A stretch of DNA of 64,000 nt from JBBIJR01 sp037445875 (GTDB lineage Bacteria; CLD3; SB21): NCBI GenBank assembly GCA_037445875.1, contig JBBIJR010000007.1, positions 1 through 64,000 on the forward strand, given 5' to 3'. Positions within the stretch are counted from its first letter, which is position 1, and every line of letters begins with the position of its first letter. The notes below the pieces were generated by a model, which saw only the letters and a list, made by a program, of their open reading frames with translations, did no database searches and was not told the origin of the DNA. Shown one piece after another: positions 1 through 7,730 of this stretch. The translations under genes and the position numbers were made by a program.

Positions 1-142
1 TGAAGCTAATGATACTTGGCAAATTCGCGGAGGCCGCAACACCCGCCTACGTTACGAGGCGGTTAAAGTGCGTGATCGTTGTATTTCCGTTTGACAAAGA
101 GTCGCTTCGTGAGTATGTTAATGTTAGTCAATAAAGGATCGT
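1..142. other. Left edge: possible 3' end of an upstream gene, plus a leader
   Basis: Two forward frames are open from the window edge (to a TGA at 92-94 and to a TAA at 132-134). Either could be the last codons of a gene that starts outside the window. Neither tail matches a family I recognise, so no product is proposed. The second half carries the promoter of the toxin-antitoxin pair. Confidence 0.3.
91..119 (+). promoter_or_regulatory. Sigma70-like promoter of the toxin-antitoxin pair
   Basis: TTGACA at 91-96 and TATGTT at 114-119 are separated by exactly 17 bp. The predicted transcription start near 126 leaves a short leader before the ATG at 143. Seen by eye, not scored against background. 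Confidence 0.6.
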
Positions 143-361
143 ATGACCAAAACTCTATCCAAACTGATTGAAGAAGCATCAAAGCTTCCGGACGACGTGC
201 AGGAGTCTATGGCGGCTCAGTGGTTTGAAGAACTGAGAGACGAAGTGGAATGGAGTAAGCGTTTTTCCGACAGCCAGAGCGAGCTGGGAAAATTGGCGGA
301 GAGAGCGCGATCCCAAGTTAAGGAAGGAAAATACCGCGATGCGGGCTTCGATGAGTTATGA
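143..361 (+). CDS. Type II antitoxin-like protein (72 aa)
   Basis: Small, charged, probably helical protein rich in Glu, Lys and Ser, of the size usual for antitoxins of RelE/ParE-type modules. The N-terminal part (TKTLSKLIEEASKLPDDVQ) resembles the amphipathic helix found in many short plasmid-stabilisation antitoxins; no clear DNA-binding fold can be read. Its stop overlaps the ATG of the next gene by 4 nt (ATGA at 358-361), the usual antitoxin-first arrangement, and a good promoter lies just upstream. By family behaviour it would neutralise the toxin and repress its own promoter. The antitoxin assignment rests mainly on the partner and gene order. Confidence 0.7.
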   Translation: MTKTLSKLIEEASKLPDDVQESMAAQWFEELRDEVEWSKRFSDSQSELGKLAERARSQVKEGKYRDAGFDEL

Positions 362-630
362 AGTCTCGCATTACGGCTGATTTTATTGAACTCTATCGTC
401 AGTTGCCCGAACAGATTCGGAAGGTCGCCAGGAAGAACTATCAAATTTGGAAAGACAATCCAGATCATCCAGGTCTTCAGTTTAAAAGAATTCAAACCAC
501 TGATAATATTCACTCGGTTCGTGTGGGAATCGGATACCGGGCAATCGGCTACGTAGAGGGTGAAAGGATTACGTGGTTTTGGATCGGATCGCATGCCGAT
601 TATGATCGTCTCCTGAGAGAACTGTCTTGA
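358..630 (+). CDS. RelE/ParE-family toxin (90 aa)
   Basis: The length and pattern are typical of the RelE/ParE superfamily: an N-terminal helix region (FIELYRQLPEQIRKVARKNY), a middle strand with HSVRVGIGYRAIG, and a C-terminal strand with ITWFWIGSHADYDRLL. In the family these strands carry the residues that contact mRNA (RelE/HigB type) or gyrase (ParE type); which target applies here cannot be decided. It is translationally coupled to the antitoxin by a 4-nt overlap. The module sits beside an RHS relic, so this end of the window looks like an accessory island. Confidence 0.8.
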   Translation: MKSRITADFIELYRQLPEQIRKVARKNYQIWKDNPDHPGLQFKRIQTTDNIHSVRVGIGYRAIGYVEGERITWFWIGSHADYDRLLRELS

Positions 631-633
631 CCG

Positions 634-852
634 ATGCTCGTAGCTCAGGAAAAGCGTGGTACTGTACGAAAAAAAGCTTTTCCAGGGAAAGACTCTGTTT
701 TACCTAGGATAATCGCCGACCACCTGGGTTCCATCCGTGTCACCCTCGATCAAAACGGCAACGTCGATTCGTGGACGGATTACTATCCGTTTCGAAAGGA
801 GGCAAGATCGTCTGAATCGTTTGATACTCCGAAAGAGCATACTACGGCTTGA
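634..852 (+). pseudogene. RHS repeat-associated core relic
   Basis: The reading frame contains DHLGSIRVTLDQNGNVDSW, then DYYPF and KEH. This matches the highly conserved RHS core (typically DHLGSxRxxxDxxGxVxxxxDYYPFG followed by GKEHDxETGL). It then stops where the invariant hyper-conserved segment should continue, and the bases upstream show no YD repeats. RHS proteins are usually over 1000 aa and carry C-terminal toxins, so this 72-codon piece is a decayed fragment. It starts 3 nt after the toxin gene; it may be debris of a larger RHS locus or of its toxin-exchange region. Confidence 0.7.
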
Positions 853-1383
853 CTTCTAACATAAAAAAAAAAGCCCAAAGAAAAGAGCCTCGCGCCGAAA
901 CAACTATTTCTAACTCATGGCTTGCGCGCATACTCAGCACTTCCTCTTCTCATGAGCGTCTACTTCGCGAGAACGCCTTGACCGCGTTTCGGCGCAAATG
1001 CTTGTTCGGAGAACGGCGTCATGCACGTGGAGGGTATCTGTGTTTTGGCGCCTCGGCGCATGGATCCACGGAACTGACTGCGAAGTCCCATCTCGAATCC
1101 GAACCCATGGGCCCTGGGGAATAACGCCGACAGCACAGCCACACCGCTCCCCATTGACAAACCCGCAGCAAACCCCTACCTTCGTTCATACCGGGCCACC
1201 GCTTGGGCCTGTCCGAACGGCGGTCCGGCTGCCTGAAGATTCGCCCGGGTCCGATACAAGTTCCAGGCTCTTGACCATCGTCCGGTTTTGCGGATGCATC
1301 GCTGCGCGCCTCGGGACGGGCGGCGCCTCGCGTCGGTGCGGCGGTGTGTTCCGCGGCCATTATTCGGCGGAAGACTTCACCCG
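853..1383. other. Non-coding stretch upstream of the exopolysaccharide operon
   Basis: About 530 bp with no convincing gene: the overlapping open frames on both strands have Arg/Ser/Pro-rich translations and no start signal. An A-run occurs near 863-872. No clear promoter for the following operon was found; a TTGACC near 1271 lacks a good -10 partner. Confidence 0.5.
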
Positions 1384-2850
1384 ATGAGACTCCGATGCCT
1401 CGCTCTTATGGCCATGATGTGCGTTCTTCCAGCCTTCCTGCTGCCCCAGCAAACTGCCGAGCCGGTGAAAGAGGCAGTTGAACGGATCAACAAAGGCGAT
1501 TTTGCCGCGGCGATCGCGCTGCTCGAGCCGCACACGGCCGCGCATCCGAACGACGCCGAGGCGCTCCGGATCCTGGCACGAGCGTATTACTGGACGGGCC
1601 GTACCGCCGCGGCGCATGAGCATTACGAACGCACGTTCTCGCTCCGCCTCGACGACACCACGTTACGGCTGGAATACGGCTGGTTCCTCGTCGAGACGAA
1701 CCGCGGCGACGACGCGGCACGCATCTTGACCGAAGTCACCAGCCCTCCGGAAGCGGCGGCGGAAGCGCAAAGTTTGCTGGGAACCGCCGCGTACTGGACC
1801 GGGGACTGGAAAACCGCCGCGTCCCGCTTCGAGCGTGCGTTGCAGCTTCATCCGGGACACACGGAAGCGAGACGGCAGCTGGCTGAACTCCGCGCGGCCA
1901 TTGCACCGACAACGGGTCTTTCCGGCGCATTCCGGTCGGATAATCAACCCCTCCGACGATGGGACGGTGAAGTGTACGCCGACTGGCATGCGGACCCGAT
2001 GTCGCGGGTATCGCTGCGGGCGGGCACGTTCCACGGCCCGGACCGGGACTCGGGCATGACGGTGAGCCACTCCGAGATTGCTCTTCGACGCACATGGGGC
2101 CGCTCGGGCCTGCGCACGGAAGCCGCCGCCGGCATCGTGTACCGCCGCTCCTCCACCGATTGGACCGGCCGCGTCACCCTCGTACGGTGCCTCCCCCGGT
2201 CGATGCAGGCGGTCCTGTCGGCTGAACGCGCTGTGTATTTCAGTACGTCGGCGAGCTTCTCGACGACGGTCACACGGACGCAGTTCTCCCTGATGATCGA
2301 CCGGTCCGAATCGAGAGGCACGATCGCGCAGGCGGGATATTGGTACAACCGCTACTTCGACGACAACATGGGACACGTGGTCTCCGCGTGGGCGCTGGTA
2401 CCGGTGTTACGCGGGACGCGGGGACTTGTGCGGATCGGGTACGGCTTCAATTATCAGCACACGGGGAACAGCCGCTTCACCCCCGCCGCGGCAGGCAGCA
2501 CGAAGGGCGCCTACACGCCTTACTATACGCCGCGCCGCTTGTCCGCCCACAGCCTGCTCGCCTTTGTGCAGACATCGATCGGCCGGCGAATGACCGCCAC
2601 GGTCAACGGGGCTTACGGGTTCCGGGCGGCCGACGACGCTCCGTGGTTCAGGGAAGAAACGGACGGAAGCCTTTCGCGGAATTTCTCCCGGCGGACGTTC
2701 ACGCCCTGGAAGACCGAAGTCTCACTCAGGGTGTTGTGGTCCCCGCGGCTGCTCGTTTCGCTGGAAGGAGGGCGATCGGAAACGGCGTTCTATGCCGCCA
2801 ATCACGTGAACGTCTCCGTGTCGTACCGGTTCATCCCCCGCGCGGAGTAG
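1384..2850 (+). CDS. YaiO-like outer-membrane protein: TPR plus beta-barrel
   Basis: 488 aa from ATG 1384, chosen because it gives a classic signal peptide (MRLRCLALMAMMCVLPAFLL); the longer frame adds an Arg-rich tail unlike any export signal. Residues of about 25-175 form tetratricopeptide repeats (for example AEALRILARAYYWTGR). The rest alternates aromatic and polar residues in short strands and ends in VNVSVSYRF, as outer-membrane barrels do. This TPR-plus-barrel layout resembles E. coli YaiO and plays the same role as BcsC, AlgK/AlgE or PelB: guiding a polymer across the periplasm and outer membrane. The next gene, 2 nt downstream, is a membrane GT2 synthase, which supports an exporter role. 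The YaiO match is by architecture, so the substrate is unknown. Confidence 0.75.
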   Translation: MRLRCLALMAMMCVLPAFLLPQQTAEPVKEAVERINKGDFAAAIALLEPHTAAHPNDAEALRILARAYYWTGRTAAAHEHYERTFSLRLDDTTLRLEYGWFLVETNRGDDAARILTEVTSPPEAAAEAQSLLGTAAYWTGDWKTAASRFERALQLHPGHTEARRQLAELRAAIAPTTGLSGAFRSDNQPLRRWDGEVYADWHADPMSRVSLRAGTFHGPDRDSGMTVSHSEIALRRTWGRSGLRTEAAAGIVYRRSSTDWTGRVTLVRCLPRSMQAVLSAERAVYFSTSASFSTTVTRTQFSLMIDRSESRGTIAQAGYWYNRYFDDNMGHVVSAWALVPVLRGTRGLVRIGYGFNYQHTGNSRFTPAAAGSTKGAYTPYYTPRRLSAHSLLAFVQTSIGRRMTATVNGAYGFRAADDAPWFREETDGSLSRNFSRRTFTPWKTEVSLRVLWSPRLLVSLEGGRSETAFYAANHVNVSVSYRFIPRAE

Positions 2851-2852
2851 TC

Positions 2853-4433
2853 ATGCGCCCACAAAGACCGGACGAAAGCTACTGGATACAGAGAGAGGCA
2901 CCGCACCCGCGCTTCGGGGACCGTGCGATCGTCAGCGTGCTGGCCGCCGCGGGCGTCCTTGCGGTGGTGCGGCTGGCCGAGTGGTGGTTCCACGAGGCAC
3001 ACCGGGCACAGCCGTTGTTCTTCTTTCTGCTCTCGCTCGCCTTTTGGTACGGCATCAGCCGACTGTTGGTTGGGTGGTTCAACTATCTCGCGATCCGGAA
3101 GCCCGTTCACCGGCCCTCGCCGCCCGGACTGCTCGTGGCGATCTTTACGACGAGTTCACCGGGGGAACCGATCGAGATGTTCGAAAAAACGCTCGCCGCC
3201 TGCAGGCGCATCCGCTATCCGCACGTGACATACTTGCTCGATGACACGCGGGACCCGAGGTTCCGCGAAGTGGCCGAGAAACACGGAGCGGTGTGGCTTG
3301 AACTGGTCGGCCTGCCCGGAGCGAAAGCGGGCAAGATCAACAAGGCGCTGGAAATGACCGACGAGGAATTCATCCTCGTACTCGATCCGGACCACGTGCC
3401 GTTCCCGGATTTTCTCGACCGGGTGCTGGGCTATTTCGACGACGAACGGACCGGGTTCGTCCAGGTCTGCCAGGCGTATTACAATCAGGGACGCTCGTTC
3501 ACCGCCGCAGGGGCCGCCGAGCAGACGTACGCCTTCTATGGCCCCATCTTGATGGGCATGTTCGGGCACCACGCGAGCCTGGCCATCGGCGCCAACTGCA
3601 CCTTCCGGAGAAAAGCGCTGGAGTCGATCGGCGGGCACGGGCTCGGTCTCGCCGAGGACCTGGTCACGGCGATCCGCCTGCACGCCGCAGGCTGGCGATC
3701 GATCTACGTGCCGGAAGTGGTCAGCCGCGGCCTGGTGCCCGAAGACCTCGGCTCGTATTTCAAACAGCAGTTGAAATGGTCGCGGGGAGTGTACGAAGTG
3801 CTTTTTGCCGAACTTCCCGCCAGGTGGCGCACGCTGCGATGGAGGCAGCGCCTGTCCTATTTCCTCATCGGCACGTATTACCTCTGTGGACCGACGACGT
3901 TCATCTATTTGATCATTCCGTACGTGTACCTATGGCTGGGCATCCAACCCGCGTCGATGCGGTTTGAGGAATTTCTCGTCCGCGTCGTGCCGGTGGGGCT
4001 GGTCGGCCTGGCGCTGTATCTGTACGTGCAGAAATGGTTGTGCCATCCGGAAACAGAGCGCGGTTTTCACTGGCGTGGCCTGATGCTAAAGGTGGGCTGC
4101 TGGCCGATCTATCTCCTCGGGACCGTCCTCTCGATCACGCGGACGGACATTCCGTACATCCCCACGGCGAAACAGGCCGTACGCGGGCAATTCTTTCGAT
4201 TGGCCTGGCCCCATCTGGCAGTACTCGCCTTCTATTTCATCACAGTCGCAAAGGTTGTATATTACCGCCTGCTGGTCACGCCCGAAACCACCCTGTTTCT
4301 GAGCGCCCAGGCCGTGTGGGGCATGGTGGGTTTTGCCACGATCGCCGTGGTCATGTCGATCGGAGTACTCGTGGCCGCGTGGGAATCTCGCCGGCCCGTC
4401 GCCGGTTCATCGTGGGAACTGGTTCGTGAATAG
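2853..4433 (+). CDS. Membrane GT2 polysaccharide synthase (cellulose/hyaluronan-synthase-like)
   Basis: 526 aa from the ATG 2 nt after the previous stop. Two N-terminal membrane helices (about 25-75) precede a cytosolic GT-A domain and a C-terminal block of about six helices (330-520). The catalytic signatures of processive GT2 enzymes are present in order: DD at 130-131 (VTYLLDDTRD), DPD at 178-180 (LVLDPDH), AED at 267-269 (TED position) and QQLKW at 305-309 (Q-x-x-R-W with Lys for Arg). The enzyme would polymerise a sugar from a nucleotide donor and move the chain across the inner membrane. The donor cannot be read. No PilZ-type c-di-GMP domain is visible in this protein. Flanked by an exporter and a glycoside hydrolase. 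Confidence 0.88.
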   Translation: MRPQRPDESYWIQREAPHPRFGDRAIVSVLAAAGVLAVVRLAEWWFHEAHRAQPLFFFLLSLAFWYGISRLLVGWFNYLAIRKPVHRPSPPGLLVAIFTTSSPGEPIEMFEKTLAACRRIRYPHVTYLLDDTRDPRFREVAEKHGAVWLELVGLPGAKAGKINKALEMTDEEFILVLDPDHVPFPDFLDRVLGYFDDERTGFVQVCQAYYNQGRSFTAAGAAEQTYAFYGPILMGMFGHHASLAIGANCTFRRKALESIGGHGLGLAEDLVTAIRLHAAGWRSIYVPEVVSRGLVPEDLGSYFKQQLKWSRGVYEVLFAELPARWRTLRWRQRLSYFLIGTYYLCGPTTFIYLIIPYVYLWLGIQPASMRFEEFLVRVVPVGLVGLALYLYVQKWLCHPETERGFHWRGLMLKVGCWPIYLLGTVLSITRTDIPYIPTAKQAVRGQFFRLAWPHLAVLAFYFITVAKVVYYRLLVTPETTLFLSAQAVWGMVGFATIAVVMSIGVLVAAWESRRPVAGSSWELVRE

Positions 4434-4442
4434 AGGTGCTCG

Positions 4443-5621
4443 ATGACGAAACGAGTGAAACGACTTATGCTGGTAACGTTTGTCCTCGCCAGCCTTTTCC
4501 TCGTGTTTGCGGCTTTGACGTGGATCGAGCGGGAGTCCGAGGGCCCGATGGCGCGGTTTCTGAGCGGAATGGGCGCCGCAGTCAGCCGGATCGAAAAATC
4601 CGTGGCGGAATACTTCCGCGGCCCCGGGCGCGAGAAGAGACTGAAATGGTTCGAATCCCTGCGCACCGTCCCGGCCGCGCTCCGCAATCCGCCGCACATA
4701 CTGCTCGGCGCCTACGACGGCCATGCTCCCCGTTCGCTGGAAGGGATCGAGGAACTCGAGGCGACCCTCGGTACGACGTTTCCGCTCATCCACATCTACA
4801 CGGCCTGGGGCGACCGTCCCGAGCAGCACTTCCCGTCGCAGATGATGGATGCGATCTGGAACCTCGGGTCGGTGCCCGTTGTCACGTGGGAGCCGTGGCT
4901 GGTCGATTTCGAGAGTAGCCGGCATCCGCATCTACCGCTGCGCTCCGAGCGGGACCGCGGAGGCCTGGCGAGCATTGCGCGGGGCGACTACGATTTCTAC
5001 ATCGACGAGTGGGCCGGAGAAGCCGCCGCGTACGGCAAGCCGTTCTTTCTCCGGTTTGCCCACGAGATGAACGATCCCTATCGGTATCCATGGGGGCACC
5101 ATAATAATTCGGTGGTCGATTTCCTGTTTGCCTGGAGGCGTGTGCACGATCGGTTCATCCAGGCCCGGGCCACGAACGTCATCTGGGTCTGGTCGCCGCA
5201 CCTCGCATACGACTACTACACGTACTATCCGGGTGACGACTACGTCGATTGGGTCGGCACGGGCGTCATCAACTACGGCACGATTGCCCCCTGGTCCGAG
5301 TGGTGGACCTTCAAAGAGATCTTCGGCGACAAGTACCTCTACCTCGAGGCGTTGAAAAAGCCGATCATGATCGCCGAATTTGCGACGCTGGGTGCCGGAG
5401 GCGATCGTGCGACGTGGTACCGGGAAGCGCTGGCGCATCTGCCGCGGCGCTATCCGGCGGTGAAGGCCCTGCTGTTTTTCCACACCTCCAGTGACGCCAC
5501 GGTCACGCTCCAGGCGCTCGATTGGACCATACCTCATGACACGACGACGGCACAGGTCATCCAGGGCGAAATAGCGCGGTGGGATACAGCGGGGCCGCCA
5601 GGGGCCACCGATAGGAGATGA
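4443..5621 (+). CDS. GH26-like glycoside hydrolase, membrane-anchored
   Basis: 392 aa with an N-terminal signal or anchor helix (RLMLVTFVLASLFLVFAALTW). The rest fits a GH26-type (beta/alpha)8 barrel: RFAHEMNDPYRYPWG around Glu208 matches the acid/base region of mannanases (HEMNG.WFWWG), NVIWVWSPH follows, and IAEFATLG at Glu312 fits the nucleophile strand. GH26 enzymes cut beta-1,4-mannans or mixed-linkage glucans. Within a synthase operon such hydrolases (compare BcsZ, AlgL, PelA) trim or release the polymer in the periplasm. Nine bases separate it from the GT2 gene. The family is recognised with fair confidence; the substrate is unknown. Confidence 0.75.
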   Translation: MTKRVKRLMLVTFVLASLFLVFAALTWIERESEGPMARFLSGMGAAVSRIEKSVAEYFRGPGREKRLKWFESLRTVPAALRNPPHILLGAYDGHAPRSLEGIEELEATLGTTFPLIHIYTAWGDRPEQHFPSQMMDAIWNLGSVPVVTWEPWLVDFESSRHPHLPLRSERDRGGLASIARGDYDFYIDEWAGEAAAYGKPFFLRFAHEMNDPYRYPWGHHNNSVVDFLFAWRRVHDRFIQARATNVIWVWSPHLAYDYYTYYPGDDYVDWVGTGVINYGTIAPWSEWWTFKEIFGDKYLYLEALKKPIMIAEFATLGAGGDRATWYREALAHLPRRYPAVKALLFFHTSSDATVTLQALDWTIPHDTTTAQVIQGEIARWDTAGPPGATDRR

Positions 5622-6509
5622 CCATGCTTCGCAAAGCTCTGCCCTCCACCCTCCACGCCATCGACCAAACGCCCGTGGTGCGGTTGAACCGCGTCGTGCC
5701 GCCGAACTCCGCCGCCGTGTTCGTCAAACTGGAGTACTACAATCCGACGGGTTCCTACAAGGACCGGATGGCGCTTGCGATGATCGAGGAAGCCGAGAAA
5801 CGGGGAGAGTTGCGGCCGGGCATGTCCGTGGTCGAGTACACGGGCGGGAGCACCGGTTCGTCCCTCGCGTTCGTCTGTGCAGTGAAAGGATACCGGTTCC
5901 GCGTCGTCTCGTCCGATGCGTTCGCGCGGGAAAAACTGCAAACGATGAAAGCTTTCGGAGCCGAACTCGAAATTGTTCCGAGCGAAGGCGGCCGGGTCAC
6001 GCCGGACCTGATTCCTCGAATGATGCAGCGCGCAAAAGAGATCGCAGAGGCGGAAGGGGCCTACTTTACCAACCAGCTCCACAATCGCGACGGGGCAAAA
6101 GGATACGAACCGATCGGACGGGAATTGCTCGATCAAATCCACGGACCGATCCACGCGTTTTGCGCTTCGGTGGGCACTTCCCACATGCTGATGGGAGTGG
6201 CCCGCGTGCTGCACGGCCGGAACCCGCCGCCTCGCATTGTGGCGCTGGAACCGGCCTCCACGCCGGTCATTTCGAAGGGTTATGCCGGCACCCATCACGT
6301 CGAGGGCATCGGAATCGGGTTCGTCCCGCCGCTGTTGGACAAGAATCTCTATGACGAAGCGCGGAATGGAGGAAGCCGAAACGCGGGCCATGGCCTGGCG
6401 CCTTGCGAATGAGGAGGGACTTTTTGCAGGCACATCCAGCGGCATGAACGTTGTCGGCGCCTGCCAGTTCGCTCAGGAACTCGGTCCCGGCGTCGGCTGG
6501 GCGAGGTGA
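5618..6509 (+). pseudogene. Cysteine-synthase-like PLP enzyme, frameshifted and truncated
   Basis: The frame from 5618 (or better from ATG 5624, with AGGAG 6 nt upstream) encodes a fold-type II PLP protein of the CysK/CBS group: NPTGSYKDRMALAMIEEA holds the PLP lysine and EYTGGSTGSSLAF the substrate loop, followed by FTNQLHNRDG. Near 6360 the similarity jumps to the next frame, which continues GMEEAETRAMAWRLANEEG and LFAGTSSGMNV up to 6509. The normal C-terminal strand (VVTVxxDxGxKY) is missing. So there is one frameshift plus a truncated end: either a decaying gene or a sequencing error and an altered terminus. Its start overlaps the stop of the GH26-like gene by 4 nt, so it belongs to the same transcript. 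Confidence 0.75.
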
Positions 6510-6536
6510 GCGGCGAGCCCCGACAGCACGGGAAAC

Positions 6537-6567
6537 AAAAAAAGGGACGCCTGCGCGCCCCTTTTTT
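6537..6567. terminator. Bidirectional terminator between converging genes
   Basis: An A-run, GGGACGC, a 4-nt loop and GCGCCCC followed by six T form a hairpin with one mismatch and A/T tracts on both sides. It lies between the end of the cysteine-synthase-like gene and the converging redoxin gene, so it can stop transcripts from either strand. Confidence 0.8.
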
Positions 6568-6587
6568 CATAAACACCGTTCAGCGTC

Positions 6588-7196
6588 CTACGACGATTTC
6601 TTCCACTTGATCGTGCAGCCGATGGCTTTGGTCGACGAGGTGGCCGGTTTCTGGCCGCTGGACAAGGCGTCGATCGCGGCTTCCACGTAACGCACCTTCG
6701 CCGCTCCGGCGTCCTCGACGTTGTCGTCGATCGCACCGATGTAGGCGACCTCCAGACCCTTCGCAGTTTTCTCCAACAGATAGACGTGCGGCGTGCGCGT
6801 GGCGCCGTAGGCCGCAGCAATCTCCTGCGTTTCGTCGTGCAGGTAGGGGAACGCATACCCCTTCTCCTTCGCTCGCTTCACCATGTTGTCGAACGAATCT
6901 TCCGGCTGACGGCCCTCGTCGTTGGGATTGATCGCGATCACAGGATAGCCCTTGGAGGCGTATTTTGCGTGAAGGTCCATGATGCGCTGTTCATAGGCCC
7001 TGGCGTACGGGCAGCTGTTGCACGTAAACACCACGATGAAGCCCTTTGCATCGGCGAAGTCTTTCATCGAGACCGTCCTTCCGTCCACGTTCTTCAGGCT
7101 GAAATCGCGCGCCGCGTCTCCGACCTTGTAGCCGGTCTGTGCCGTACAGCTCGCCGCGAGCACGAGTGCGAGAAAGCCAACGAGGAGCCTGTTCAT
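6588..7196 (-). CDS. Thioredoxin-fold lipoprotein (AhpC/TSA-like redoxin)
   Basis: 202 aa. The N-terminus (LVGFLALVLAASC) is a lipoprotein signal with a lipobox ending at Cys17, so the protein is probably anchored on the periplasmic side. The redoxin domain starts at YKVGDAARDFSLKNVDG and carries the redox pair in VVFTCNSCPYARAYEQ, then INPNDEG and a cis-Pro loop in TRTPHVYLL. This resembles the 'thioredoxin family protein' redoxins common in FCB bacteria, often with an FxCxxCPxA motif. It would reduce or form disulfides in exported proteins. It lies 1 nt after a TlpA-like gene and is probably co-transcribed with it. Confidence 0.85.
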   Translation of the reverse strand: MNRLLVGFLALVLAASCTAQTGYKVGDAARDFSLKNVDGRTVSMKDFADAKGFIVVFTCNSCPYARAYEQRIMDLHAKYASKGYPVIAINPNDEGRQPEDSFDNMVKRAKEKGYAFPYLHDETQEIAAAYGATRTPHVYLLEKTAKGLEVAYIGAIDDNVEDAGAAKVRYVEAAIDALSSGQKPATSSTKAIGCTIKWKKSS

Positions 7197-7197
7197 G

Positions 7198-7680
7198 TTA
7201 GTTCCTTTCTATGAGTGATTGAATGAGGGAGTCGATTTCGTCCAACGTGAATTGCTTCTCGTAAAACTGCCGCACGCCTCGCGAACGATCGACGATCAGC
7301 GTGGCGGGAATGGCCCCGGACCACGAAGGATCCACGCGGTCGATGTACGAGTTGCCGTCCGGTTCATCAAGCAGCACGACGCGCGATCGCAGATTGTGTC
7401 CTTTGATGAACGGCAGCACCTTGCCCTCCAGCTGTGATTTGAAGTCGAGACTGACCAGTAATACGCGGACCTTTTCCCTGCGATACCGGACGTTGATCTG
7501 CTCGAAATGCGGCAGTTCCTCTACGCAGGGGCTGCACCATGTAGCCCAGAAGTTGACCACGAGGACCGTGTCGCTGTGAGAAGCGATCAAGCGCTCGAGA
7601 TCGGGGAATTTCATCACCTGCACCTGTCCGTCAGCGCGTGCGGCGGCGCTGAACAGGAGAATGGCCAAGAACGTTTTCAT
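7198..7680 (-). CDS. TlpA-family thiol:disulfide oxidoreductase
   Basis: 160 aa from ATG 7680, which begins a signal peptide (MKTFLAILLFSAAARA); a longer frame adds 18 residues with no signal character. The motif VVNFWATWCSPCVEELPHF is the TlpA/ResA active site with CxxC, and SGAIPATLIVDRSRG gives the cis-Pro loop and following strand. Such proteins act in the periplasm in cytochrome c maturation or general disulfide reduction. It sits between an amino-acid permease and a second redoxin, all on the minus strand within short distances, so the three may form one transcript. Confidence 0.87.
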   Translation of the reverse strand: MKTFLAILLFSAAARADGQVQVMKFPDLERLIASHSDTVLVVNFWATWCSPCVEELPHFEQINVRYRREKVRVLLVSLDFKSQLEGKVLPFIKGHNLRSRVVLLDEPDGNSYIDRVDPSWSGAIPATLIVDRSRGVRQFYEKQFTLDEIDSLIQSLIERN

Positions 7681-7730
7681 GGTCGCATTAGAAGTGCTCG
7701 AGAATTTGCGGAAGAACATGTCTGGAAGTT

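Noticed and set aside
853..1383. Short overlapping frames as possible small genes
   Set aside because: Arg/Ser-rich, on both strands, no ribosome sites; typical of non-coding GC-rich DNA.
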